34,623 nt of DNA, taken from Chromera velia (Eukaryota > Sar > Chromeraceae). The stretch is from the NCBI GenBank assembly GCA_018398765.1, contig JAHBMJ010000972.1, forward strand, positions 1-34,623, read 5' to 3'. This document shows, piece after piece, positions 21,255-30,316 of this stretch. The position numbers were made by a program, and so were the translations under genes. Within the stretch, counting starts at the first letter, position 1. Each line of letters opens with the position of its first letter. Below the pieces are notes generated by a model, which saw only the letters and a list, made by a program, of their open reading frames with translations, had not been told where the DNA came from and did no database searches.

Positions 21255-22182
21255 GAAGAGGAGAGAAGAGAGGGGGGGAGGGAAGAGAGGGTACCACGGA
21301 CGGTCAAACAGTACTGAATGTGGAGTCTGATCAAAACTCTCTCGCCTGTCTCGGTGTGTTGTTGAGAAGGAAAACAGGGAGCAGAAGATGGGAGGATATC
21401 AACTGAACTGGAATGGCTCTCTTGCTTCTTTCGCTGCCTTGTGGGGAAAGTGTCTTGTCAAAATTGCCTGTCCGCACCGACCGTTACATACTTGCGTCGA
21501 TGCTTCATTTGTGTACAGGGGGGGTTGCAACTCATGTCTGCAATGCGAGGGGTGCCTTGGGTGGCTTCGTTGCGTTTGCGCGCTAGTTTGCATCCTGGTA
21601 GCATGTGCATAAAGAAGAGAAGGAGAGGGGCCTGAAGGGGAGGAGAGGTAGCGAGTCGATTGACGGCTTCGTTGGTTTGCTCGGTTGGTGAGATAGTCAA
21701 CAGATCAACAAGGCGGGAGGCAGGGGACCGGTCTAGGAAATGGTTGAATGAAGAGTCACAAAAAAATGAGGAATAAGTCACTGGGATTTGAATCATTTAA
21801 TCTTTAAAAACAAATCAAAGTTATCGAGGCAATCCTTACTACTGATTCCTTAGTGCGTGCACTGTCAAAATGTAAAAAAAAAAGATATCCGTAGAACTAG
21901 ATCTAGAAGAATATTCACGTCATTTTTTTTATTTCTAAAACAAAAAAAAAGAATGTTGTCCACACCGTTATTAAAGCCTATTAAAGTGATATAAGTGATA
22001 AGTGATTTATTGGTGCTCATGGGCACTATCGCCGTTTTGTCTTCTGGAGGTCGCCTCCGCAAACAGCAGGAAGGTATGCCCCATCGGCGCCATCGCTGAT
22101 CTCGAGGCTCAGACCACACTTCGTGGCCCGCCTGGAATCTCTTCCAGGCCGTTTTTAATACTAGTTAGTCTCTTTGACAGAG
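21255..22182. other. HOP 3' flank, no gene supported
   Basis: Downstream of the HOP stop there is purine-rich sequence, then mixed sequence, and AT-rich DNA from about 21780. A GC-richer patch at about 22030-22150 has a short minus-strand open stretch (SLEISDGADGAYLPAVCGG), possibly an eroded gene or transposon fragment that I cannot identify. Confidence 0.5.
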
Positions 22183-22587
22183 TCAATCAGAACGGCGCAA
22201 TGCTAGGCGACGCACAGTGGTAAAAAAAAAAAAAAGAATAGACATGTCAAAATTTTTTTTTTCTTTTTTTTTTTTTAGTCTAGTGGTCAAAGGTCCAAAC
22301 AAACTTAGCAAAGGTAGGTTTTGTAGTTAGATGTGTTTTTGTTATATGTTTGGCACTTCCAATAAAATAATACAAAAAAAAATAAAAAAAATTAGGCTTC
22401 TCCAGATTTTTTTTTCTTTTTTTTTATCACTGTGCGTCGCCTAGGCGCAATACGCACGCGAATGCATGCATTTTATTTCATTTTATTTCTGCACGTTTAC
22501 AAATATTCGCGCGCGCATTGCGCCGTTCTGATTTTTATTTCTGTACGTTTACAAATATTCGCGCGCGCATTGCGCCGTTCTGATTGA
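22183..22587. repeat. 20-nt inverted repeat around the MITE
   Basis: TCAATCAGAACGGCGCAATG at 22183-22202 is the exact reverse complement of CATTGCGCCGTTCTGATTGA at 22568-22587. The arm on the right is also present, nearly complete, one repeat unit earlier at about 22514-22531. Confidence 0.7.
22203..22443. mobile_element. MITE-like DNA element, about 240 bp
   Basis: The left end reads CTAGGCGACGCACAGTGGT followed by poly-A. The right end is its inverse, ATCACTGTGCGTCGCCTA, preceded by poly-T. The flanks GGCGCAATG (22194-22202) and GGCGCAATA (22444-22452) match at 8 of 9 bases and look like a target duplication. The interior is A/T homopolymer-rich and non-coding. The same termini bound the 4.2 kb element that starts 155 bp to the right. 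Confidence 0.75.
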
Positions 22588-22588
22588 G
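22482..22588. repeat. Two tandem copies of a 54-bp unit
   Basis: Unit ATTTCTG(C/T)ACGTTTACAA, then ATATTCGCGCGCGCATTGCG, then CCGTTCTGATT, appears twice in a row with one substitution in the core. It lies between the MITE and the larger element. Confidence 0.8.
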
Positions 22589-22589
22589 T

Positions 22590-22598
22590 CTTTGTTGC
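22590..22598. repeat. Target-site duplication, left copy (CTTTGTTGC)
   Basis: Nine bases identical to 26786-26794, directly outside the transposon termini. Confidence 0.75.
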
Positions 22599-23076
22599 CT
22601 AGGCGACGCACAGTGGTAAAAAAAAAAAAATCTGAAAACGTCTATTTTTATTTTTTTTTTAATTTTATTGTATACCCTATAAAACTTTTAGTAAATATGA
22701 CTAAATATTATAAAATATGACAAAAAATTCATATTTTAGTCATAGTTTACTTTTTTTTTATGAGTTTATATTTTTCTCTATATATTGTACACGGACAAAC
22801 AAAAAATGCTACACAAGTCTACAAACACTCATAAGTTCAATGAACTGACTCCCATTCATTCAATCAATATATTTTACAAGAAAAAAAATGATGAAAAAAA
22901 ACTAGTGAATAGTCATATTTTAGTCATATTTTTTTTTCTAGTGAATTTTGTCACTAATTTCCCTCATATTTAGTCATATTTTATCATATTTTAAAAACCA
23001 TTTTTTTATGAAAGAATTATAAGTTTTAGGACGTTTTTGGGGCAATTTACGAAGACTGGAACTTTTAATTCATCTA

Positions 23077-23574
23077 GCGCACCGACTTAGGGCGTATAAA
23101 ATAAAATATTGAGTAAATAATATCATTTTTATGAAATTCTATCTTATTTTGACCATGATAATGAGGAGGGGGATGACCTCTTTGCCCCCCCCAATGGCTG
23201 CCAATGGGCCAACCTTTCTCGGAGTGGTACCTTCCGTCCCCCCTCTCATCCTGAACGTCTTCCATTTCGGCATCCTCTTCCTGCACTCTCCCCCTCCTAC
23301 CTATAGCAGCGGCTCCAGCAGCGGCCACCCTAGCAGTGGCCTCTTCAGCGGCCCTTCATGCCTCTCCTTCCGCGTATCCGATTAATTCTGTTATTCAAAG
23401 AGGTCATAAAGTGATGGAGGAACGTGACTGAGACAGTGACTCTCTCTCCGGCCTTATTGGTGACTGTGTGCTTGGATAAATCACCGAAGACAACTTCTAG
23501 GGCCTCGTTGAGGGGACTGATCGTCTTGTGTGTTTTCTCCACACCTGCGTCTGTAGGCTTTACCTTGGCCCACC
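23077..23574 (-). pseudogene. Gene fragment inside the transposon, frameshifted
   Basis: On the minus strand a good acceptor (TTTTCTCTTTGCAG) is followed from about 23574 by an open stretch with protein-like composition. It includes THKTISPLNEALEVVFGDLS and VTVSVTFLHHFMTSLNNRIN and reaches a stop at 23345. After a frame change the sequence stays coding-like: Ala-rich, then acidic (EEDAEMEDVQDERGDG), to about 23090. Possible upstream exon pieces lie at about 23830-23900 and 24587-24660, the latter ending AAG before GTCAGT, but their phases do not join cleanly. I do not recognise the family. It may be the transposon's own accessory protein or a captured host fragment. It is not intact as read. 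Confidence 0.4.
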
Positions 23575-23955
23575 TGCAAAGAGAAAAAAAAATGAAGGTA
23601 CAAACCTGGCCAACCTATATAGATAAACAACTGCGTCATCGAAGATCAGGTAGCAAAAACAAGCAAAAAAAGGAGGGGGTGGGAGCAGACAAAGTTGGGA
23701 TAGCGCAAGAGATATAGACGTGAGGAAAAAAAAAAAAAACGGAGGCTCTGAAAACAGAAAGCTGACGTACGTGTTCTTCTACTCTTAATCGGGAAAGGTA
23801 TCCTTGTACACACAAATCAGATCTTCGATGAGCTCAGAATCAACAGAAGGGATCGGAGGTTTTTTAGGGCACTGCGCTGTGCCAACCAGGTATCTGAGCG
23901 TATCTCCACCCAACACTTCTCTCTTTTTTGCATTTAAATCCAAGGATGCAAAACT

Positions 23956-24565
23956 TCATCCATCCATCCATCCATCCATCCATCCCTCTTCACTCGATCA
24001 CTCTATCCATCAACCCATCAATCCATCCATCTATCCATTCATCTATCCCTCCTCACTCGATCACTCCATCCATCCATCCATCCATCCATCCATCCATCCA
24101 TCCATCCTCACTCGATCACTCCATCCATCAATCCATCAATCCATCCATCCATCCATCCATCCCTCAGTCACTCCCTCACTCCATCCACCCATCCATCCAT
24201 CCCTCATCACTCCATCACTCTATCCTTCCTCACTCCATCACTCCATCCATCAATCCCTCACTCACTCCATCAATCCATCCCTCACTCACTCCATCAATTA
24301 ATCCATCCCTCACTCACTCTATCACTCCATCCATCCATCCCTCACTCACTTCATCCATCCATGGATTTATCCATCCAATAGCATCTATATATCTATCCAT
24401 CCATCCATCCATCCATCCCCCAGCCACTCTCTCACTCCATCCATCCATCCATCCATCCATCCCTCACTCACTCCATCCCTCTCTCACTCCATCCACTCAT
24501 CCATCCCTCTTCACTCCATCATTCTATGCATGCATCCATCGATCCCTCACTCACTCCATCCATCC
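23956..24565. repeat. CATC/ATCC tetranucleotide array
   Basis: About 600 bp of CATC units with CACT, CCTC and AATC variants, giving higher-order blocks such as CTCACTCGATCACTCCATC that recur at roughly 60-bp spacing. The plus-strand frames of 165 and 217 codons (Ile/His/Pro/Ser only) are composition artefacts. It lies inside the 4.2 kb element. Confidence 0.93.
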
Positions 24566-24587
24566 ATCACCTCAGTTGTGACTGACC

Positions 24588-25632
24588 TTTCCAAATCTCA
24601 GTTCGCACATGTTGACATCTTGGTCGATGCAGTTGCTTTTGAAGCTCCTACTAGGCGGTACAAAACGAAGAGACAACACTATAGAAAGACGATCCTACTG
24701 TCCATTTGCCCTGTCTTGGTGGATTGACACAAAAGCACTAACACCCTGTGACACAGTTCTTTCATCTGTACGAATCTGTACGTCTGCATATATCTTTGTC
24801 TGCATGAGTGGCCTTGGAGCATGCATGCCGGGGTCTTTCACTGTACACGCTGCATAGAACGCTGCGTGCAACGGGCCCTGATCGGCCCCGTGCATTCGCG
24901 GGAAGCTAGCGCCGCGCTCACGCGCGCACCCCGGTCCCGGTCGCGCAACGGGGAGGCCCAACATATATATATATATTTCTTCATATGTTTATATGTTTGC
25001 ACATATAAGGAGTATACCATTTTCAAAAAAATCATAAAATACTCTTCTCGTTAGAGATGGTAGTTAACAGACTCATTTGGCATCTTTTATCTGAAAATAT
25101 GTTTAAAAAAATATTTTAAGTTCAGTCATAATTTAATCATGAAAAATTACTTAAGAAAAAAATAGTGAATGGACATTTACGAGTTGATTCACTAAAAAAT
25201 TCATCGTGCTCTAAAATTTTTTTAATATTGTATACGACCAATCTGGGTAGCTAAACGTGTTTTCTGATCAAAACTGAACTATACTAGTACAAACCACTTT
25301 TCGGCTCTGCATGCTTTATAGTTCATATAAAAAATTATTCATATTTTACTCATATTTATATCATATTTTCAAAATATTATAATATTTATTCATATTTAGT
25401 CATATTTAGTAAAAGTTTTATAGGGTATATAAAAAAAAATAAAGGTTAAATGACTAGCTTCAAGCTTTCAACTAGAGTTTGAATCATATCTGGTGACAGT
25501 GCAGTTGAACAAGGGAAAAAAGATCGGTTGGTCCATGTTCAACAAAGTTGATGATGGAATGGTGAAGACACTAGTAGAGACACTAGTAGAGACAAACATA
25601 TAATAACAACTAGGACTAGAACTAGGGTTGAA
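24588..25632. other. Transposon interior without recognisable gene
   Basis: Contains a GC-rich patch (about 24870-24960) next to an (AT)n run, then AT-rich subterminal repeat sequence of the transposon. A block (AAAGGTTAAATGACTAGCTT, then TTGAATCATATCT) at about 25440-25490 recurs at 25737-25783. A second block (GAGACACTAGTAGAGACAAA, 25578 on) recurs near 26131. No coding sequence is supported. Confidence 0.55.
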
Positions 25633-25737
25633 ACTAGGTGATGCACAGTGGTTAAAAAAAAAAAAAACTGAAAACGTCCGAGTCTATTCTTTTTTTTTTT
25701 TTAATTTAAAATTTTATTGTATATGTAAAAAAAAATA
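25633..25737. mobile_element. Internal transposon end, diverged
   Basis: CTAGGTGATGCACAGTGGTT plus poly-A and CTGAAAACGTC match the left end of the 4.2 kb element (22599 on) with three changes in the terminus. It is followed by poly-T and a shortened copy of the subterminal ATTTTATTGTATA sequence. It is a remnant of another copy of the same family. Confidence 0.55.
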
Positions 25738-25783
25738 AAGGTTAAATGACTAGCTTCAACTAGAGTTTGAATCATATCTAGGA

Positions 25784-26164
25784 TTCCAGTTTCACTTTTA
25801 GCTTGGTAGACGCTTAAAAGGATTGACCAAAACTAGCTTTGACCAGAGCTTCAAAATGTATATCGTCCTAGATATCGAAGAGCCAGTCAAAGAACTTCTC
25901 TTCTGTCTGCTCTTCTGTCTGTATCCATGCATCCATCCTTCTTGTCACTCTTCGTATAGGACAAAAGAGAGCCCCCTTTTCCCTTCGCCCGCCCACTCAC
26001 CTTCGTCGCTGTAATCCTTTTTTGCGATGGTCGCTGCGTGCAGTGCCATATACGCAGACTTCATTCATTTTTCAATTAGCATGAATAGTGAAACGACGGA
26101 CCGGGTCACTCCCTCTGTCTCCCTCGTAGAGACACTAGTAGAGACAAACGTACAATAACAACCA
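25784..26164. other. Transposon interior, no gene
   Basis: Mixed sequence with short frames (for example plus 25823-26014, Cys/Leu/Phe-rich) that show no motif. From about 26128 it repeats the block seen at 25573-25635 before entering the 205-bp array. Confidence 0.5.
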
Positions 26165-26785
26165 GGACTAGAACTAGGGTTGAAACTAGGGTTGAAAGAT
26201 GTTTAAAACTTTGGGGTGAGTAATAAGTTCGTGAGGAAGTTAGTTTAAAAGTACTTCTAAAAGGTGCTCCTCTAGGTGTTCCTCTAGGTGCTCTAGGAAA
26301 TCCTTCGTAGAAAAAAAGAAAAAAAAAAATCTGGAAAGGTCTATTTTTTTTTTTTTACCACTGTGCGTCGCCTAGGGTTTAAGAGTTGAAACTAGGGTTG
26401 AAAGATGTTTAAAACTTTGAGGTGAGTAATAAGTTTGCGAGGAAGTTAGTTTAAAAGTACTTCTAAAAGGTGCTCCTCTAGGTGCTCCTAGAGGTGCTCT
26501 AGGAAATCCTTCGTAGAAAAAAAGAAAAAAAAAAATCTGGAAAGGTCTATTTTTTTTTTTTTACCACTGTGCGTCGCCTAGGGTTTAAGAGTTGAAACTA
26601 GGGTTGAAAGATGTTTAAAACTTTGAGGTGAGTAATAAGTTTGCGAGGAAGTTAGTTTAAAAGTACTTCTAAAAGGTGCTCCTCTAGGTGCTCCTAGAGG
26701 TGCTCTAGGAAATCCTTCGTAGAAAAAAAGAAAAAAAAATCTGGAAAAGTCTATTTTTTTTTTTTTACCACTGTGCGTCGCCTAG
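26165..26785. repeat. Three tandem copies of a 205-bp unit, each ending in the transposon terminus
   Basis: The right-end motif ACCACTGTGCGTCGCCTAG recurs with CCTAG at 26371, 26577 and 26781 (spacing 206 and 204 bp). Each is preceded by GGGTTGAAAGATGTTTAAAA, AAGTACTTCTAAAAGGTGCT, GTAGAAAAAAAGAAAA and poly-T. Units 2 and 3 are nearly identical; unit 1 lacks part of the CTCCTAGAGGTG segment. The last copy is the end of the 4.2 kb element that abuts the target duplication. Confidence 0.9.
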
Positions 26786-26794
26786 CTTTGTTGC
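26786..26794. repeat. Target-site duplication, right copy (CTTTGTTGC)
   Basis: Identical to 22590-22598. Confidence 0.75.
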
Positions 26795-27637
26795 ACACAT
26801 GCGGCCTATATATGATGAATAAACAATTATTAATTTGATAGTTGCAGTTTAAACTATAGTTAGAACGGGTAAAAACCTAGGTGAAAACCTAAGTCTAGAT
26901 CTGGGTGCATGAGCAGTGAGCAGTGAACACTAGTGCAACACATAACACGTCTACTATAGGCAATATATGGCTACTGACATATGCACATTTATTTAGAAGA
27001 CAATAGTTCAGATCACACTTCGATATTAAAATTAGCATTAAACTAAGCGGAAACAATTAGAAACAATGAAAAAAGATGAAAACTAGGATAAAAACCAAAA
27101 GGGATGAAGATTTGAAAATATTTAAGAAAGTAGCTTCTAGACTAGCTTATGTTTTAAAGTCTTCTAGTGAGAGAGTCTCTGAGAGTGATATGGTAGATCT
27201 CTTCCATCTGTTTCTGAGTCACTGTATATAGGGCTATTCAAAAGTCTGTATACACAATGTGTATGTCTTTACACTTCCTGTACAGCTGTTTCAACCTTAA
27301 TTACGAAAGGTCTCATCAGCAGGATTCAAAGACTCCATCATGTATGCATTGATGAGGAGGGTTCATTCACTGACAAACAGTGCCAGTATGCCAGTCACAG
27401 TGTAGCGTGGCATCCTAGTCTGATTCCTAAAAAATAACAAGTTTCCCCTGCCTAACGTTAGAAGTACCCAGCTAGATCTGGATATAGATAACGATAGCGC
27501 ATCATAGTCATAGTCAATGCCATTAGTCATAGGAAACTCATCATTATCATTATTATACGCCATCGCCATCGGCCCATAGTAGGCGTCTAGCGTTCGGCAA
27601 GTCACAACATGCAAGGCAGATTGTTAAAAATGGATTC
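26795..27637. other. AT-rich interval, possibly LINE 3' tail at its right end
   Basis: No gene is supported. Since the LINE fragment reads leftwards and stops at 27638, its 3' UTR should lie in the right part of this interval. The boundary is not visible. Confidence 0.45.
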
Positions 27638-28460
27638 TCACTCGGCAACATTTGGCAAACTAGCTTGACAACTACATTTCTTCTCAAACTCTTCCACTTT
27701 TGGCAGGGTGTGCTTGCGCATGAGCGAGGCTGCTTCATGTGATGTTGACTGCCAACCATGCCATACCACCTCATAACACCATCCTCTTCCCTGCTTGTAC
27801 TTCCTAAGAATTTCGTTTACCTGACAGCCCTGAACCCAGCTTTCCTTCTTTTCTGCGACTGTCTTCTTTGGCTGCTCTAGCTGTCTGGGGGCGAGGTCTT
27901 TGTGTGCTTTGCTAATATAAATGCGAAGCCCATAGAGGGTGGAGAACGTTCGTCCACATACCGCACACTTCGCATCTCTATCTCTCTGCCCCTTTCTCAC
28001 CTCCCTTTTCCTTTTTTTTTCTTCTGCTGCTCTCTCCTCTACCTTTTTCACCCCATCTTGAATCAACGCCCTCCACCTGCCCCTATGAGAGGCAAGCGTC
28101 TGCCACTCGGCCTCATTGATTTCCAGAAGGCAGAAATCAGAGAGGACACAGTCGCTCCAACGAAGGAGGGGTTGACTAAGGGGGCGCTCTCCTTAGAGAT
28201 GCCCAAAGAACAACTGACGGGGAAGACGCTCTCCCCCCATCCTCCCAACATGCCCCAGCCACCGGAGTCTGGCGAGTCTGACAGTGCTCTCAATCGTGCG
28301 TAATCCAAACGTACGATGGATGGCGATGTCAGGAGTGCGCTCCTGACGAGGCTGGTTCATCACATGCCTCATGCGCGCCATACATCACGACTCCAACTTC
28401 CCGATCTGGTCTCTTCAAGCTGCCCACGTACGTCTCTGCCCCATAGAGGAGGGCGAGAAG
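27638..28460 (-). mobile_element. LINE (non-LTR retrotransposon) ORF tail: RT C-terminus, C2H2 finger, chromodomain-like
   Basis: Reading leftwards, about 28450 encodes LLYGAET, the familiar end-of-RT motif of LINEs. After a frameshift near 28395 the sequence follows one register to the stop at 27638. It includes RTIESTVRLARLRWLGHV, a TAA at 28193-28195, WSDCVLSDFCLLEI, and WRALIQDGVKKVEERAAEEK. A C2H2-type unit (CAVCGRTFSTLYGL then RIYISKAH) has its first His replaced by Tyr. A stretch resembling a chromodomain follows (VNEILRKYKQGRGWCYEVVW then HGWQSTSHEAASLM). LINE proteins copy their RNA at genomic nicks. The copy is 5'-truncated and carries a frameshift and a stop, so it is dead. The RT assignment is firm, the finger good, and the chromodomain probable. 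Confidence 0.8.
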
Positions 28461-30316
28461 GATTGAACAACCAGATCGAAATCCATATATCAGACATTTT
28501 TTTGCTGAATACTAGGCTAAATATGTTAAGTAACAAGTTGAAATTTCAGCCTAAAAACCGAAAGTGACACGCTCTCAAACATGATAAAGCCCCCTATTAC
28601 GGAATGAGAGAAGAAGAGAAAGGCTAAGTATTCTAGTGAGCAACTAGCTGAGCAAACCTCGAAGCAACTTAATATATTTAAAGGTACAATATATAAGTCT
28701 AGCTCCATTTCTGGTTTTAGATTCACTCTAAAGCTAGCCTAGAAGCTAGCTAGCTAAACTCGTTAAGTTAAAGAAACATCTCAGACACCTCTTTAAAATT
28801 ATTCTTATCCTGTATACGTTCTAGCCTATGTTGTCCTCTATAGGATTAAGTCAGATTAATTGTTTGCTTAATTGTTTTGAAGCTGTTCATACAATGATGT
28901 CATTTACTTGGGCATTCATTCATTGGATGGTTTTGTCCACTCATTCTCCGAATCATAACTAGAATCATAAAGGTTCTGGCTGTTTATTAGTTTCAAAAAA
29001 CTCCAGCAACACAGAGCACAGCTGAGTACTTCATTGAATTCGATTAGATTAGATAACTGAAGAGAAGCAGCGCGATTCTTTTTCTTTCGCGGCTCTGTTC
29101 ATCCGGCTGGCCGGCATTTGCATGCACCATGAAGACTCTTCTACTGACCGAGGCGCTCTCCACTGACCAACTGACCGACCAACGTGGAAAACTTTGCAAC
29201 CACAACCTGTCTTCTCCTGCCCCTCTTGCTCCTTTCTGTACGAATTACAAACGATACAGTACTGGCTGCCTGTCGGCACCCTTTTCGAATGAATTTATCC
29301 GAGCAAGGAAGTGCAAGATCGGTTCTCAAAATCCTGTCGTTTCCTCAACGGTGACGAACATACACGCGCACTTGAATTATAACACACCGACGCAAGGAGA
29401 TGACAGACACGCTGATTCCTTCGCACACGCTGTATCTCACACACCGATCGAACAAATCATCCATCCATCTGCTGCCGAACAAACAACTGTCGCTCACGAA
29501 TATAACACACGCCAGTCGGCCCACGCGAAGAAGCCTGTCCGCCTTTCAGGTTGAGCAGTGCCGAGCTAATGAATTCAGAATTTTGGGACACACGAACAGA
29601 CACAAACGAAAAACAAAAGAGTGACAAAGGACACGCACAACTTTGGTTGCTGGATCACAGGAATCCAGAGAAGAGAAGAGAAGAGAAGAGAGGAGAAGAA
29701 AAGCGACCCGTCTCTAACACCCACCCCGCATACCGACATCGTCACTCTACAAAATGCAACGACGGGCTGAGGGCATTTCATTGTAAAATTGCATGTCGCT
29801 TTCTTCCTGTCCTTTCCTGACTGTTTAAACAGAACAACTCGTTCTCTCTTTCCATGCACTCATTTAATTAGGTCATTTCACAAACATGAATTAATTTGGT
29901 GAATCTGCACAAGCACAAGCGAAGAACGACTGGTCGTCCGCTGTTGTGCACAGAAGAGAAAAGGAAGAGAAAGTCAAAAAACGAACGGACGGACACACAA
30001 ACAGTTAAGGATGAAGTCTAACACGTGGGCGGTCTTTACTGTACCGACGGGAAAGCGGATTCTTTTCACACGCACATCAGTGGTCGGTCAATCGGCCAGT
30101 CTGTCAGTGAGGCGTTGCATCTCAACAAAACGACCCTTCCTCTTCTCTTCCCCCCTTCACTCCCTCTCTTTACATCCTTGTTCGCTTCTCTCCAGGCAAG
30201 AAGTCCCGGTCAGCGAATGTCAACTCACAAAGATCTATACAGTACCCCAGTCATTCATTCATTCATTCAAACACAGAACACGCACGCACCCCCTCATGGC
30301 CTCTCTGCTCGTGACA
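28461..30316. other. Intergenic, no gene supported
   Basis: AT-rich to about 29040, then mixed sequence. Small plus-strand frames (29129-29554 and 29551-29820) have no motif, and a (GAAGA)n run sits at about 29666-29700. The right part is the presumed 3' UTR and downstream region of the minus-strand S74 gene that ends at 30317. Confidence 0.55.

Larger units (their letters stand above)
22599..26785. mobile_element. 4.2 kb DNA transposon with CTAGGCGACGCACAGTGGT termini, decayed
   Basis: The left terminus CTAGGCGACGCACAGTGGT plus poly-A starts at 22599. The inverse terminus ends at 26785. CTTTGTTGC stands directly outside both ends (22590-22598 and 26786-26794), a perfect 9-bp direct repeat. 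Inside are AT-rich subterminal sequences in inverted orientation (about 22660-23000 against 25080-25440; for example TATACCCTATAAAACTTTTA near 22670 is inverted near 25410). There is also an internal, diverged terminus at about 25633-25660, which points to nested or rearranged copies. I see no transposase. An 8-9 bp duplication fits hAT (8) or Mutator-like (9) superfamilies. The palindromic CCTAGG at the border makes the exact length ambiguous. Confidence 0.75.

Noticed and set aside
23956-24565. CRISPR-like regular repeats
   Set aside because: The units are a degenerate tetranucleotide array without unique spacers, in a eukaryotic genome.
23804-24581. Plus-strand frames of 165 and 217 codons rich in His/Pro/Ser/Ile
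   Set aside because: Translation of the CATC tetranucleotide array.
24695-24964. Minus-strand 89-codon frame over a GC-rich patch
   Set aside because: No motif, no splice framework, and it crosses transposon interior sequence. It was left unannotated.
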